NCBI GenBank assembly: GCA_036873135.1
Contig: JAPTYO010000059.1
Location: 25,940,567-26,004,566 of the forward strand
Length of the DNA stretch: 64,000 bases
Direction of reading: 5' to 3'
Source: Clarkia xantiana subsp. parviflora
Lineage: Eukaryota > Streptophyta > Magnoliopsida > Myrtales > Onagraceae
Below are positions 48,960 through 61,353 of the stretch, one piece after another. Below the pieces are notes generated by a model. It was not told the DNA's origin. It did not search any database and worked only from the letters and a program-made list of their open reading frames with translations. Positions within the stretch are counted from its first letter, which is position 1; every line of letters starts with the position of its first letter. The position numbers and the translations under genes are program-made.

Positions 48960-50382
48960 TCACAGAAACATAATACAAATGATTCGTCTGCCACACGTGC
49001 AATGCACGTGTATGTTCTGTTGTTGTTATAAAAATATTAATTTAATTTGAAATGACTTTAGCTCCTACAATAGCAGACAATTTTTTTCTAGAAGTTGATT
49101 TTTATATAATATAAATATTAGAAACCACATGGAAAGAGATAAAAAGTCTATAGTAAATCATGAAAATGTACAAATGATTGTGGACAACTTAGAGGGTTTT
49201 TTTTTTTTTTTTGACGAACTTAGAGGGTAGAGAATAAGAAAATAGAGGGAAAATTAGTGACAAAATATTAGATGTCTTTCATTTTTTCATCCACATAGAC
49301 AAATGTTCTTGTAAATTTGCTCATTGAAAGTGCTCTAAGGAGTTTTCCATAAGGAGAGCCGAAGGCATTAGAGTTAGCTATGGTTAGGTTATGGCCATGT
49401 TAATATAGATACCATAACTATACTATTTGTCTTCCTACTTATATCAAAATTATAACCATAATCATTAATATTATATTTTTTACTACCATAACCATAGTTT
49501 TTCACCACAATTAAACAATTACCCATATTTTCTTTTACCCGTATCCATAACTGATAATCCTATATCAATAAATTCATAAAAAATATAACAATCTACTTTC
49601 AAACTCAACAAGAATTCAAACTCAACATTGTTTTATACAAAATATCCCAATTAAAAATAAAAAAAATACTTATGAGGTTGTGACTCTATAAGGCTCGGGT
49701 CATTAGAAACTAGTGCAGAATCTTAGAATCTAGGGCAGGACCACGAGGAGGGAGGCGAGGAACAATAGAAAGTAGTGCAAACTAGGGTTGGTCAAGGCGC
49801 GAATAAACCGAAAGTGAGAAGATTGAGATTTGATATTAAGAATATGATTGTGTGAATAAGAACGAATAGCTAGTGATATTTAACTAGTTAGGGAGAATAA
49901 ACAGTTTAGACTATAGAGACATTAAAATTAGACTTTTGAAGGTGTCGTGTATTATAATTGTATATGTATAATAATGATAATTATAACTATATATGAATAC
50001 AAACCTAATACTATAACCATCATGGGTACAACACTCATCACCTTAAACAAATCACAACATAATAGCGCGGCTAACTATAGCTGTAAATAATATAAAAGAC
50101 CATTAAGATTTGATTTTCAATACACCATTATCGACACTTAATTCATGCTATTATCTGTAAATGGTATATTATTGTCTATGGATATTTTTTAATCCTCGGA
50201 AATAATAAAATTTGAACTTAATAGTTATATCGAATAAATGGTTGAGTTGCTACCCAATATTAGATAACCCTAGTACATGGTTTAGTTTGTCAAGTTGATA
50301 ATCGTTAGGTTGTCATTGTCACTGTCCTGATGGCTGATAACATTCTTTGTTGTCTTATTATTGATATTATCGTGTCTGCAAT

Positions 50383-50807
50383 TAGGGATGTCAATGGGGC
50401 GGGTCGGGCGGGTATTGCCAGATCCGGACCCGCCCCGCAGGTCAATATGGTCGATCCGGACCCGTCCCATGCACTTTCGGGTCGGGTCGAATCGTGTGAG
50501 GTATAATTTATCATTTTAAATGTCAAATTCTATGTTACCGTATTCAAATTCAACTCCAAATTTAAATAATAAATTATTAAATTAACCATAATCCAAATAT
50601 AAATCACCTCATTCATTAGAATAATTGTTATTTTAACTATTAGTTATATTACCCGTATAGTTTTATATAATATACATATATTAAATATATATGTAAAATG
50701 AAAGCTCGGGTCAGGTCGGCGGGTCGCCGTGAACCCGAACCCGTCCCGCGGACCGCGGGTCATCGGGTCAAAATCGGGTCGGGTACCCGTGACCGTTGCC
50801 ATCCCTA
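50383..50807. mobile_element. hAT-like MITE with perfect 8-bp target duplication
   Basis: Terminal repeats are TAGGGATGTCAATGG and CCGTTGCCATCCCTA; TCTGCAAT is repeated on both sides (50375-50382 and 50808-50815). GC-rich ends (GGGTCGGGCGGG and CGGGTCGGGTACCCG) flank an AT-rich centre. It is the same family as 537-1140, about 230 bases upstream of the solitary NAGS-like exon. Confidence 0.87.
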
Positions 50808-50944
50808 TCTGCAATCATGATCCCTTACATTAATAGTGTCAATTTATTCAGTCAGCGTCTCTGTCTCAGTTTTATGTATGCGACACGATGCAAATTGTTC
50901 GTTTAGCCGCGTCCATCTGTCTTTTTCTCATCTCTACTCTGTCT

Positions 50945-50957
50945 ATCTATATATCAT
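50945..50957 (+). promoter_or_regulatory. Possible TATA box of the NAGS-like upstream exon
   Basis: TATCTATATATCATA lies about 90 bases before the ATG at 51042. If used, it would give the upstream exon its own promoter. Confidence 0.35.
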
Positions 50958-51041
50958 ATGATTTATTATTATAAATAATATCATCGATTTGGAGAAGAAA
51001 GATAATAATAAGTTATTATAATAATAATAAAAGAAGAAAAA

Positions 51042-51338
51042 ATGGCTACTTGCAGTTGCAGCAGATCAAGAGTGCCGTGGAATTTGCGGCCAAATCAACC
51101 AAGTGCTGCAGACCTAAGACCGGCAGCTGCGGCGGATGTTTGGCACTTACCGGTGACGAGGACGTGGGGATTAAGACGATGCTGCGGCAGCGGCGGTGAC
51201 GTGACGGAGAAAGGAAGGAGGTTCGTGGAAGCTATAATGGAGGCGCAGCCATACATCCAAGTCCACAGAGGGAGCACCATCGTTGTTGTCATTTCCGGCG
51301 AGGTCATCGCCGGCGGCTACTTGGATTCGGTCCTCAAG
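51042..51338 (+). CDS. Solitary NAGS-like first exon (alternative first exon or relic)
   Basis: The 99-codon frame starts MATCSCSRSRVPW, a Ser/Arg/Ala-rich, transit-peptide-like region. It ends in FVEAIMEAQPYIQVHRGSTI and VVVISGEVIAGGYLDSVLK, closely matching the end of NAGS exon 1 at 54518 ([36 protein letters not shown]). It stops exactly at a GT donor (AAG, then GTACGC) in phase 0, the same as the real first exon. No second exon is seen in the next 3.1 kb before NAGS. It may splice into NAGS exon 2 at 55069, giving a second N-terminus, or be the remains of a tandem duplicate. The amino-acid kinase N-terminal motif is intact and the frame is open, which argues against a very old relic. Confidence 0.7.
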
Positions 51339-52241
51339 GTACGCCGACAGCAGGCAGCTGCGTATATACTCTGATATGTCTTGCTTTTTTACAAATTATT
51401 GTTTAAACTTGATTTTTTAATTGGCTATCTAAATTTCAATTTCTAAGTAAGTAATACAACGTTTATTACAATTTATGTCAAATTGGACGTCAAATTGGAG
51501 GTATTCCTATGAGTATTCAAATGAATTGTTTTAAGAAATTAAAAATTCAATTTAACTTTCAAATATATCACCAATGAACATTCAATTGACGACATTTTGT
51601 TATAATATCTTCAGTTTTTTAATAAATTCACCTTAGTTATCCATCATTAAATTTCATATGGTCGGAAATGTCTAGTTTGACGAAATTATAGCGGATATAG
51701 CAATTTGCTCGAAAATTGACTAAGAGTTTAGTAATTAGTTTAAAAAGAAATTGAAACTTAAGAAGCAATGTATAATTTGGTCAAACTTCAGATAAAAAAA
51801 AATTATTAACAAAAAAAAAGATAGATAGATAGATAGAACCAGTGTATAATATATTATTATTATTCTTTGGATCATTACCAAATCGCAAGTGCAATATTTA
51901 GCATCGGCATTGCAAACAAAAAAATCAAACATGTTGCGTAGTTCACAATTCATGCCACGTTTCATTTATCATAAGTAACAGATACTTAATATGGGCAAAC
52001 AGATGTTTATGTGTGTTAATTTAGTATAAAAAAAAATGGTGTTAAGAGAATTTCTAAAATATCGAGCTACTAATTAATTAATGCTAGACATGTTGTTTTA
52101 CTTTTGGAGGGTTATCTAAGGGGATTATTACAAGATTACCATATATAGCATGTTTAATACTTAATTAGACTAATTCACACTTTTACCGGTCATGTTTGTT
52201 TTATACTCATATTAAATCAATTCGTAAAAGGTAAAGTGCTG

Positions 52242-52242
<1 letters not shown>

Positions 52243-52292
<50 letters not shown>
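52243..52292. repeat. (TA)n microsatellite
   Basis: About 25 uninterrupted TA units, followed by a T-run. Confidence 0.95.
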
Positions 52293-52295
<3 letters not shown>

Positions 52296-52386
52296 TTTTC
52301 ATTCTTACGGTTTAGTGATATTTGAACCTCTGTCCTTCAGTTAATATAAGAAACACTGAACTATTACACCATATTAATAAGGGTTC

Positions 52387-52545
52387 GGCTAAAATAAATT
52401 CGAGTTTATTTAAACTCGATTTCTGAGCCATTAGATTATGCATGTGTAAGAAACACTTTTTCTCTCTCATCAATTATGATTGATTCTCTCTCATGATTTA
52501 ACGGCTGATAAATCAAATTTAAATAAACTCGACTGCATTTTAGCC
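52387..52545. mobile_element. Short MITE-like inverted repeat
   Basis: The 28-bp ends pair with about 4 mismatches: GGCTAAAATAAATTCGAGTT on the left and AACTCGACTGCATTTTAGCC on the right. The interior includes two TCTCTCTCAT-type blocks. There is no coding potential. Confidence 0.65.
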
Positions 52546-52937
52546 AGTCTCTATTAATAAATGAAATTATAATATTATAAGGAAACAAAATGAAACTAAT
52601 ATGAAAAAATATTTTATATATTTACAGTAACTATAAAAAGAAAAAATGAAAAATGAAACACTAAATTTAGAACAATAAAGCTAAACTTGTATCTTCATTA
52701 TTATAAACAATATAAATATATTATGAACAAACTAATAAAAACATATAACTTCCATAAATAATTTTGTTTCTCTAGGTATAAAGTAAGGAAGCTATGAATT
52801 TTTAGTTTGTATGATTTCTTTTGTTTTTAAAAATTACGAAACAAAATAAAATTTCATTGTGCAAAGGATATCTTTAACTCTTTTAAGATATTATTATATG
52901 TTTTCTTAACTTTTTCAGTTTTTTTAGGGAATATTAC

Positions 52938-53430
52938 TTAAAAATTGTCCCAATTTTGACATGGGTGTCAGTTTGGTGTCTCAGTTTTAAACTGTTGATA
53001 TTTGGTGTCCCAATTTTCAGTTTTGTTGCTATATGATTTTCCGTTAGATTTTTGGGTTAATTTTAACATATTGAGTTGAAAAGACTATTTTGCCCATTTT
53101 TTAAGCCTCTGATTCCGGCCACCCATCCAAATTTCGACCACCCCACCCGGTCCGATTCCGGCCACGACGGTGCAGCTGGTTATGAGAGAGAGAGTAAGAG
53201 AAGAAGAAGAAGAAGAAGAAGAAGAAGAATGTGGGTAACGGGCCGGAATCAGTGGTGATGGTGGCCGGAATTGGAGGTGGGTGGTCGTAATCGGTGGTGG
53301 TGGCCGGAATTGGAGGGGGGGCTATTTTAGGAATTTTTGAAATTATTCACTCACATGCTAATCACGTGACCACATTCCATCCAATTTAACCCCAAACTTA
53401 TACATGTGTTAAAATTGGAACAATTTTTAG
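52938..53430. mobile_element. MITE-like element with (AAG)n tract
   Basis: Ends are TTAAAAATTGTCCCAATTTT and the inverted AAAATTGGAACAATTTTTA. The interior has an (AAG)n run (53197-53228) and GGTGGTGGCCGGAATT-type repeats, similar in composition to the core of the element at 1579-2246. Confidence 0.6.
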
Positions 53431-54517
53431 GTTCTATTCCTTTTTTTTATTATATATTTTTTATAAGTAAGTTAGTTTTCCATTCAAGCTATTAGAATCG
53501 TTAAATTATTAATATATGAAATGGCTAAATTGCACCTTAACATAAATCAAGTTTTTTTTTTCGCCGGAACTTAATAAGTTTGAAATAAAATTTAAAAAAT
53601 TTCAGTTTGATGAAAATATTTTTTTGCATCTAATAAGTAAATTTCTATATGAATTTTAACTAAATTATATAAATTACTACTTGAACTTTCAGTTACAAAT
53701 CAGTGCTACCTCTATTATAATTTCGAATTGGAAATGAGATAAAAAAAATGAGTATGTGAGGTTATTTAAAGTGATAAAAAAAATGAGTATGTGAGGTTAT
53801 TTAAAGTGTATTTAATATGATTTTAACAATAAATTGAACGAATTGCAGCGATTGGACGCTCAAATGGTCATTCACTCAATTTTAATTGTGTTCCATTGAC
53901 AAAATCATTATGGGTAGAAACACATGTTATTTTTTATTAAATTTGATGGAAATTATAATGAATACAAAAATTTACTCATTGAAAGTTCTGATAGCAATTG
54001 TTAATTAGTTAAAATGCATGTAACGATTAGGCAATAACAAAAATATGTAATTTTTTTTTTTGTTAAAAAATATATGTAAAGTTGGTAAAATAACCAGGAA
54101 ATAATTCGACACCAAAGTTGCTTACAAATTCCGAATGCGGGGACGACTAAAATGCCCTAAATTGATAAGAATTACAATCCTGCCATTATGACACAGTCTA
54201 GTCATGCAGATGCAGATCAATAACAAAAGGAGCTGACATTTATTAATTTATTATTATTATATTAAAGTGCAGAGTTGGAAAATGGAACTCCATTTCTTTG
54301 CCACAAATAGTGGACGAGTCCAAATCACTCTGTAGTCTGTATTGAATGAAATGAAAATTAACCGCAAACTGTAATCGACTGTACCGGCCGCCGTTTCTTC
54401 CCGCCGCGAAGAGCTCACACAGATCTCCTCTAGAGCCCGGCCAGTAAGCGTCTCTTCACCTGCAAATCCGGCTCACCGAGATTCAGCTAAAGATTGTCGT
54501 TGCTGCTAGCGTTATTG

Positions 54518-57500
54518 ATGGCGGCTTCATCCCCCTCCCACGTCTCTTTGCAGAAGAATCACCTGCCGCCAGCGAAAAGAGCTTTCTCGTATACGCATTC
54601 CTTTCTAAGAACTTCTTTTAGGCCGAGTTCACAGTTTTGCAACTCTTTCTCTCTGCGAGTCGGCGAGGATTTGTGTAACAAGGAGAGAAACAGTGTGAAA
54701 CGTCACGTGTTCGATGATTCTGAAGAGAGTGAAGGTTACGACGGTGAAAAAGATTCGCTGAGGAATGAGCAGTTCGTGCGGTGGTTCCGTGAGGCATGGC
54801 CGTACTTCCAGGCCCATAGAGGCGGCACGTTTGTTGTGATTATTTCCGGTGAAGTGGTTGATAGTCCTTTTTTGGACTCGATATTGAAGGCATGCGTCAT
54901 TTCTTGAATTCATTAGATTGATTGTTCTTCTTCAACATTATTTATGAAATTGATTGGTTTTTTCTCGCTGCTGCTTTATTTTCTTAAAGAACATGTATAT
55001 TTTATTTCTGAGATTGCAGTAGTAGAATGTGATAGCTTTAGGAGCATCACATATTTGCTCTTGTGCAGGATATTGCACTCCTCCATGGTTTGGGGATCAA
55101 GTTTGTTCTTGTTCCAGGGACGCACGCGCAGATTGATAGAATTTTGGCTGAGAGAGGTAAACTCCTCCTTCCTCAAGATTCATACCCTAGTGTCTGAGAA
55201 TCTTCTCAAGGGTTATGTCTCGTTTATTGTGGGAGTATGTTAGAGGAGAAGTTGTGCAACAGATTTGTAGTTTTGGTTCAGTCAATTATGTCAAGACCTT
55301 TGACAGTTTTGCAATATCTCTTTAGCGGTTGAGATATTAAAGAATCAAGAAATTCTTTTCAGGATGTAAAGCTAAATATGCTGGACGATACAGGATAACT
55401 GACCCCGAATCACTAGCAGCTGCAATGGAAGCTGCTGGAGGGATTCGTCTAATGATAGAGGCTAAACTATCTCCAGGACCTCCCATTTCTACTATCCGTC
55501 GACATGGTGACAGTAGCCGTTGGCATGAAGTTGGTGTGAGTGTTGCAAGTGGGAACTTTCTTGCGGCCAAGGTAGTCCTCCCTTATAATTATATTTCTTT
55601 TTCACTTCTAGTTTATGCAGTTAAGTAATGCACTTTTCGTTTTTAATTAATCTAGAGAAAAGGGGTTGTGGAAGGAGTTGATTATGGAGCTACTGGTGAA
55701 GTAAAGAAGATTGACGTTCCTCGCATCCGTGAGAGGCTTGATGGTGGATGCGTAGTGATACTAAGCAACCTGGGCTACTCTAGTACTGGAGAAGTCCTGA
55801 ACTGCAAGTATGCTTTTTATTTATCTGTTGAAAGTAATGTTCTCTTTTAACATCTTTCACCAATGTCACTGATTCTATATGAGGTGAATCTGGTAATTTT
55901 ACTGAATCGCGCTGATGAGAGTTACCATAATTTTTTTCAGAATCGCTTACATAAAACTGAATTACCGTCTCCTAAGCATTCAATTTGTTTTTATTTTTTT
56001 TTTCTGATATGATGTTCACAACATTTTCCTTGTTACAGTTAAAATAGTCTAGCCTTTTGACTTCATTTCATGTTCTCCTATCCATCAATGATGCTCCGAG
56101 TCATTCCCTACATTGACTACAATATTTTACGTTTTTGCATAATTAGACTAAACGTTTATCCACTACCTCCTACGTAGACCTTTTTCCTCGCACTAAAATT
56201 ATTTTATTAGAATTTTCTCTATCTTTGCAGTGAGTGTCTTAATTTACACAGAAAGGAACAGGGTTTAATGGTTGACCAGTGTTCATTAGTTGACTTTTCT
56301 TAAGTGTATATATTCTCTAGCTTGATTTTTTGTCAAGTATGTCATGAGCTTTCATTTTGTTTAATCTACCACGTCGTACCTATCTGGCACATAAAGGTAC
56401 TGCCAAAGTTGTAGTCTCTGAACTGCTAGCAGCTGCAGTGTATATTGGTTGGGAAGTGGTAACCAATATACAAAGATGTTCAAGCATATAACAGGAAAAG
56501 TATATAGAAATTTTGTTCTTTTTCTTTATCTTCTCCGTCATTCCTGATCTAGTCTTGAGTCATATCAACTCACCCATCATATGTACACTCATATATGTTC
56601 AAATACTAGTGTCACATAAATAAAATGTCTGGTTAAGATTGATTTCCACTCAAACATGGAGTTGCTTGATTTGTTGTCCAAAGAATTCAGTTATAGCTAA
56701 ATATCTACTAATTAGCCAATTTGTTACCCTTGCAGCACATATGAAGTTGCTACAGCTTGTGCCTTAGCTATTGGTGCAGAGAAACTTATTTGCATTATAG
56801 ATGGTCCTATTTTGGATGAGAGTGAGCACCAAATCCGATTCTTGACGCTTCAAGAAGCAGACATGTTGATTAGAAAAAGAGCAAAGCAAAGTGAGGCTGC
56901 AGCTAACTATGTGAAAGCTGTTGAAAAGGAAGATTTTACTTTCCAGGATACAGCCTCTTTAGAAAAGAGCAGTGCTAAATTTCTAAATGGAGTTGGTTTT
57001 AATAATGGTAATGGAGTATGGGATGATGTTGAACAAGGCTTTGCTGTTGGAGGTTGGGAGCAGCAAAGTCAACATTATAGGAGCACCTCCTTGGAAAAGA
57101 GCAGTGCTAAATTTCTAAATGGAGTTGGTTTTAACAATGGTAATGGAGTATGGGATGATGTTGAACAGGGCTTTGCTGTTGGAGGTTTGGAACAGCAAAG
57201 TCGTCTGAATGGTTATCTTGCAGAACTAGCTGCAGCAGCCTTCGTTTGCAGGGTAAGTTTTAAACCAACTTCAATATTTTGTGGCATTGAATTGTTCTTA
57301 AATGGTGTGAGTCTACCTATATCAGGCTAGGTTACATACATTAATTTATCAAATCACTTGAAAATATTAAAGAACTGAACTAGCTCAGTTGTACCTATAA
57401 GTAGACTGTTGTGTAGAGTTCCTCATGTGTTTGTGAAGTTATGCTTTGCGTGATTATTTTATCTTAAGTTGATAGTTGATGAAAGGTCTAAGTTTAGGTT

Positions 57501-60126
57501 GATAGGTTCTCATACAGATAACAGGTAACTTGAGTTAAATGTTAACATTTGATCTTTTACCTCGAGAATATAGGCCATTTGAGCGGCAAGTATCATCATC
57601 GGTGCTTTCACGTTTCCAGAGATTAGATGATAGTTGAGCCTTCAAATTTGTCTTACTAACTTGGAGTGAAATGATGAATGTTTATTATGTAGAATGCTAA
57701 TGATTTTTGAGGAAGTATTGGTTTATATATTCATATTATAGTTTTGCATCCAAGTTTAGAGCTAGATGAGTGAGGGTAAACATGAGTTAACTCATGATAC
57801 TGATAAAATAACGGGAAAACTATGCGGATATGATCCTCAAAATGAGGTACATAGGCAGAAAACAAACATATAGAATTAATCCCAGCTATATTATGATTTT
57901 AGACACTTATTCAAGTGCACTTTAGGGTAAGTGAACCTTATCTGCGAGGGAGAGATCATTTGAAAATATTTTTAAGAGATGTTATGTATCTTGGTCAAAG
58001 GTTTAAGACATAGGTGCTTTAAATATATCTCATGGATCATCTTGATATTAATATGCTTTCTAATGAGTAATATATGATGATCTTTATTAGGGAGGTGTTC
58101 AAAGGGTTCATTTGTTGGATGGGACTATTGGTGGGTCATTGTTACTGGAATTGTTCCAAAGAGACGGTGTAGGCACTATGGTAGCCAGGTATCCATTCAA
58201 TAATAAGTAACAATTTTCTTCTGTTCTTTTTCCTTAAGAACCGTCCCTGAAAAAGTAGTGCTGATGATTTGCTTTTGGAAAAATAACTGTAACTGTTCGT
58301 TTCTCTGATTTCAGTTGTTGTGCTCTCAGTGATTTTTACCTCTCGTCCCATTCCCATATTCAGTTGTAGGATTATTTATTCATAATATATCTATTTCTAG
58401 TAACATTTTCCGCCTGTGCTCGCTGATCTTAATTCATATGTTTTTTATGATAACATTCCTTATCTTTATGTTAATATTTATGTACGAACAAGATTTTAAT
58501 ACTTCTTTAGCAAATTAGAGTAGAATTAATACTTAAAAGAGAAAGATGCTTAGAAAGAAAGCTGACTTTTAGAGACTTCCTACCTTCTAGGCCATATTTT
58601 TAAAAAAGAAGAGTCTGGCATTAAAGATGTTGTTTTTCTCTTTTGTTAAGTTCAATGTAGAATGACTTGAATGGTACCAACCATATCCGACCCATTTTAG
58701 TGTTTCTTTTTTCCTTCGAATACTTGCGTCTTGTACAAATGTTGGGAAATGATGCTAAGTTATGAGACTCCAGTTTTTTGCATTTCTAGTGAAGATACGC
58801 CAATGGCCTCTCTACTCAAATTGTCTTTGTCTAGTGCATTCTTTTCGCGAGCTACCCCATATACACGCTACTGCAACATTTATGCTCCCATAATAGTTTT
58901 GTAGCTCCCTCTCCCACTTAATATTCATATGGAAGTCCCTTTAACATTGATCTAAAGAAATTTTAAAACTCTTTAGATCAATGTAAATTGATACTTGATC
59001 AAGACTTGTTTACAAGTTAATCCATTCTTTAAGTTCATAATCATGCTCATGCACTTCCTAACCACAGACGAACAAGAAACAAAAATAAAGATAATCATCA
59101 ATTCGTCAAGTAGCGATGGATGCAACAGTTATCATACTTGAGAATCTTATCGTGGTTTGTACATGAAATATTATTTGCAGTGATGTGTATGAAGGAACAC
59201 GGATGGCGAGGGAAACAGATCTTGACGGGATCAAACAAATTTTAGGACCTCTAGAAGAATCTGGAATCTTAGTGAAGAGGGCCGATGAGGAGGTTTGCTA
59301 ATTAATTCTTCTACATAGTAGATGCTTTTTGTCTCTACATGTTTAACTGTATCTCTTTTGATGCCTTGTTGTTGTCCTAAGGACTGTTGAAAATAGAATA
59401 AAATTGGAAGCTGCATTCATATACACTACTAATGGCAGTCTTTATGTAGACTAGGCTTCCTTGTCATAATGAGTTCTGAAGATGTATTTCAGTAGAATTG
59501 AATTGAAGTGAATATTTATTTGTGAGTGAGTGAGTTGGGTAAGATGAATAATGGTGTTGTGGTTGATTGCAGCTGGTGAAGGAACTGAAGTATTTCATAG
59601 TAGTGGAGAGAGAAGGTCATATAATAGCATGTGCTGCGCTATTCCCGTTCTATGAGGAGAAATGTGGAGAAGTGGCTGCTTTTGCAGTATCCGGGGAGTG
59701 TCGTGGACAAGGACAGGGAGATAAGCTGCTAGGTAGGTGGTGGTGCTTGCTATATCTTTCTATCTATCTATTTATTTATGTAAAGTAGTAAATGATGATT
59801 TGTGTGGTGAGAATGAAAGAATGATTTGTGGTGCAGATTATATTGAGAAGAAAGCTTCTTCGATTGGATTGGAGATGCTATTTCTACTTACAACTCGTAC
59901 AGCAGACTGGTGGGTTTGTGTTTCAGTTGTGATTGTTTGTAATAAAGAAGAGTGTTTGTTTATTGATGAGGTTATTGTTGTTAGGTTTGTAAGGCGTGGA
60001 TTCTCGGAATGCGCAATTGACATGATTCCGGAGCAAAGGAGGAAAAGGATAAACCTGAGGCGCAACTCCAAGTATTATTGTAAGAAGCTGTCTCCTCATA
60101 CCACTGGAATTTCTATCACTCTTTAG
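54518..60126 (+). CDS. NAGS: N-acetylglutamate synthase (NAGS), plastid arginine biosynthesis
   Basis: It catalyses the first step of arginine biosynthesis, acetyl-CoA plus glutamate to N-acetylglutamate, in plastids. Exons are 54518-54889, 55069-55156, 55363-55571, 55656-55807, 56736-57252, 58091-58188, 59181-59292, 59573-59732, 59837-59909 and 59985-60126; all phases agree, giving about 640 residues. The N-terminal ~80 residues look like a transit peptide. The amino-acid kinase domain holds [72 protein letters not shown] and RVHLLDG. The C-terminal GNAT domain holds [35 protein letters not shown] (the acetyl-CoA-binding loop) and [16 protein letters not shown]. Exon 5 contains a 44-residue near-perfect tandem duplication absent from Arabidopsis NAGS. 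The first intron starts GC instead of GT, unless a GT six bases on is used, adding two residues. The ATG at 54518 is the first in frame. Confidence 0.94.
56956..57219 (+). repeat. In-frame 132-bp tandem duplication inside NAGS exon 5
   Basis: Two units begin at 56956 and 57088. Both encode [20 protein letters not shown] then [13 protein letters not shown] and differ at only a handful of bases, with a Trp/Leu change near the end. The FxNGVGFxNGNG segment occurs once in Arabidopsis NAGS, so the second copy is an addition, made recently judging by its similarity. Confidence 0.92.
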
Positions 60127-60303
60127 TTGTTTTGTTGATTGAAAAAGAAAGGTAGCTGCTTGTGGAATCATCCCAAATGCTGCTGCATTATCATAATACC
60201 AAAACACACACATGAGTAGTGAGCATTAATTAAATACGAGGAATTGTATAGTGAGCAGTCATCTTATAGTAGTTGCATTAATAAAATTACATCATTTACA
60301 ACT

Positions 60304-60463
60304 TCCTTGCATCGGTCCTACCAGGTGGCTACCACCTGGTGGACCTTCACCCAATAAAAATGTGACATGTGTCATGATTCTCAATCTCTCTCTTTAGTTG
60401 TCACATTTCTATTGGGTGAAGTCCCACCAGGTGGCAGCCACCTGGTAGGACCGATGCGAAGAA
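60304..60463. mobile_element. Inverted-repeat element, sister of the CRWN4-upstream element
   Basis: Arms TGCATCGGTCCTACCAGGTGG and CCACCTGGTAGGACCGATGC pair around a loop of about 60 bp. Terminal CGGTCCTACCA matches 17891-18053. Here the inner palindrome is CAGGTGGCTACCACCTGG rather than CACGTG. Confidence 0.7.
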
Positions 60464-60522
60464 TTTCTCACAAGGAATTAACTCTTCTATACATTCTGGA
60501 AAAATTATCCAATAGCTCGGGT

Positions 60523-60622
60523 TCACCACGTGCTACCCCTCACTTGTCTCACAAACATGTGGGACTCACTAAGTGTGGGGCCCACATGTTTGTGAGACAA
60601 TTGAGGGGTAGAACGTGGTGGA
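60523..60622 (+). repeat. Near-perfect hairpin, arms about 41 bp, loop about 17
   Basis: The left arm includes CCACGTGCTACCCCTCA and TTGTCTCACAAACATGTGGG. The right arm is CCCACATGTTTGTGAGACAA followed by TTGAGGGGTAGAACGTGG. There are only a few mismatches and one bulge. It could be a miniature inverted-repeat element or a young MIR-like hairpin; the sequence alone does not decide. Confidence 0.7.
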
Positions 60623-61182
60623 TCCGTTCCACTGAAGAAAAGCTCTACATTCTGTCAGTCTACGTCATATTTTGTTCATGCCACCTAATTAACTAGACAA
60701 CCAAAAAAAACAAGACAAGAAGAAGACAAGAGTTGACTACTTTAATTTATATGCCGAACCATGCTTGCTAATATATAGGGTGGGTTCTTCTCTGTTGGGG
60801 CATGAGTCAATCAAACTATAACGTTTGATTCCCCCAACCAATCGACTTATTCGCTGTTTGTCTTCTCCCCCTCTTAATTATGGTCATTTTTATCATTTTA
60901 CGGGTTGACTCCACTGGGAGTGATGATTAGTCTAGACTTGGAGTAAACATGCTACGAGTGCTGATTGTGTCCCATCTAGAATTTTAAATATTATATACAA
61001 TTCTTTTATCATTACTTTTTTTTAGTTTGACCACGATTTAGTTTTTTACTTAAAATAATAATATTTCGAAGATTTTAATAAATTATTTAAGAATAAAATA
61101 ATCATAAAGAAATAAATTAAAATGTGTTAATTAAGTTGTTAATGGTAGACACCATTGGAGTTTAAAATGTGTTAATTAAGTT

Positions 61183-61353
61183 TGACTAAGTTGGAGTTTA
61201 AAATGGTAGACACAGTTGGAGTATTACTATTAGTAGACAATTCCAAGACACTTTTATTTTTTATGACATGTTCATTAAGTGACGCTAATGTGACACTAAG
61301 TGGGATACGAGTTGGGGTTGCGCATTGTGGATGGTTGCGCATTGTGGATGCTC
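61183..61353. mobile_element. Degraded family E (Tourist-like) MITE end
   Basis: It shares GGTAGACAC-TTGGAGTA and GGGTTGCGCATTGTGGATGCTC with the pair at 28652-29327. A 17-bp unit GTTGCGCATTGTGGATG is repeated twice at 61317-61350. The left terminal repeat is not recognisable. Confidence 0.6.

Larger units (their letters stand above)
51339..54517. other. Spacer or intron between the two NAGS first exons
   Basis: No further NAGS-like exon is seen. It holds a (GATA)n tract at about 51818-51836, a (TA)n tract, inverted-repeat elements at 52387-52545 and 52938-53430, a tandem repeat of about 37 bp near 53738-53811 (AAAAAAAATGAGTATGTGAG type), and AT-rich sequence. The NAGS 5' leader begins shortly before 54518. 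Confidence 0.6.

Noticed and set aside
54494..54517. Upstream extension of the NAGS frame (LSLLLALL before MAASS)
   Set aside because: The extension has no ATG (it begins at a TTG). The first in-frame ATG at 54518 gives a normal transit-peptide start.
60367..60696. Frame of 109 codons downstream of NAGS
   Set aside because: It runs through two inverted-repeat elements, and its residues derive from their arms.
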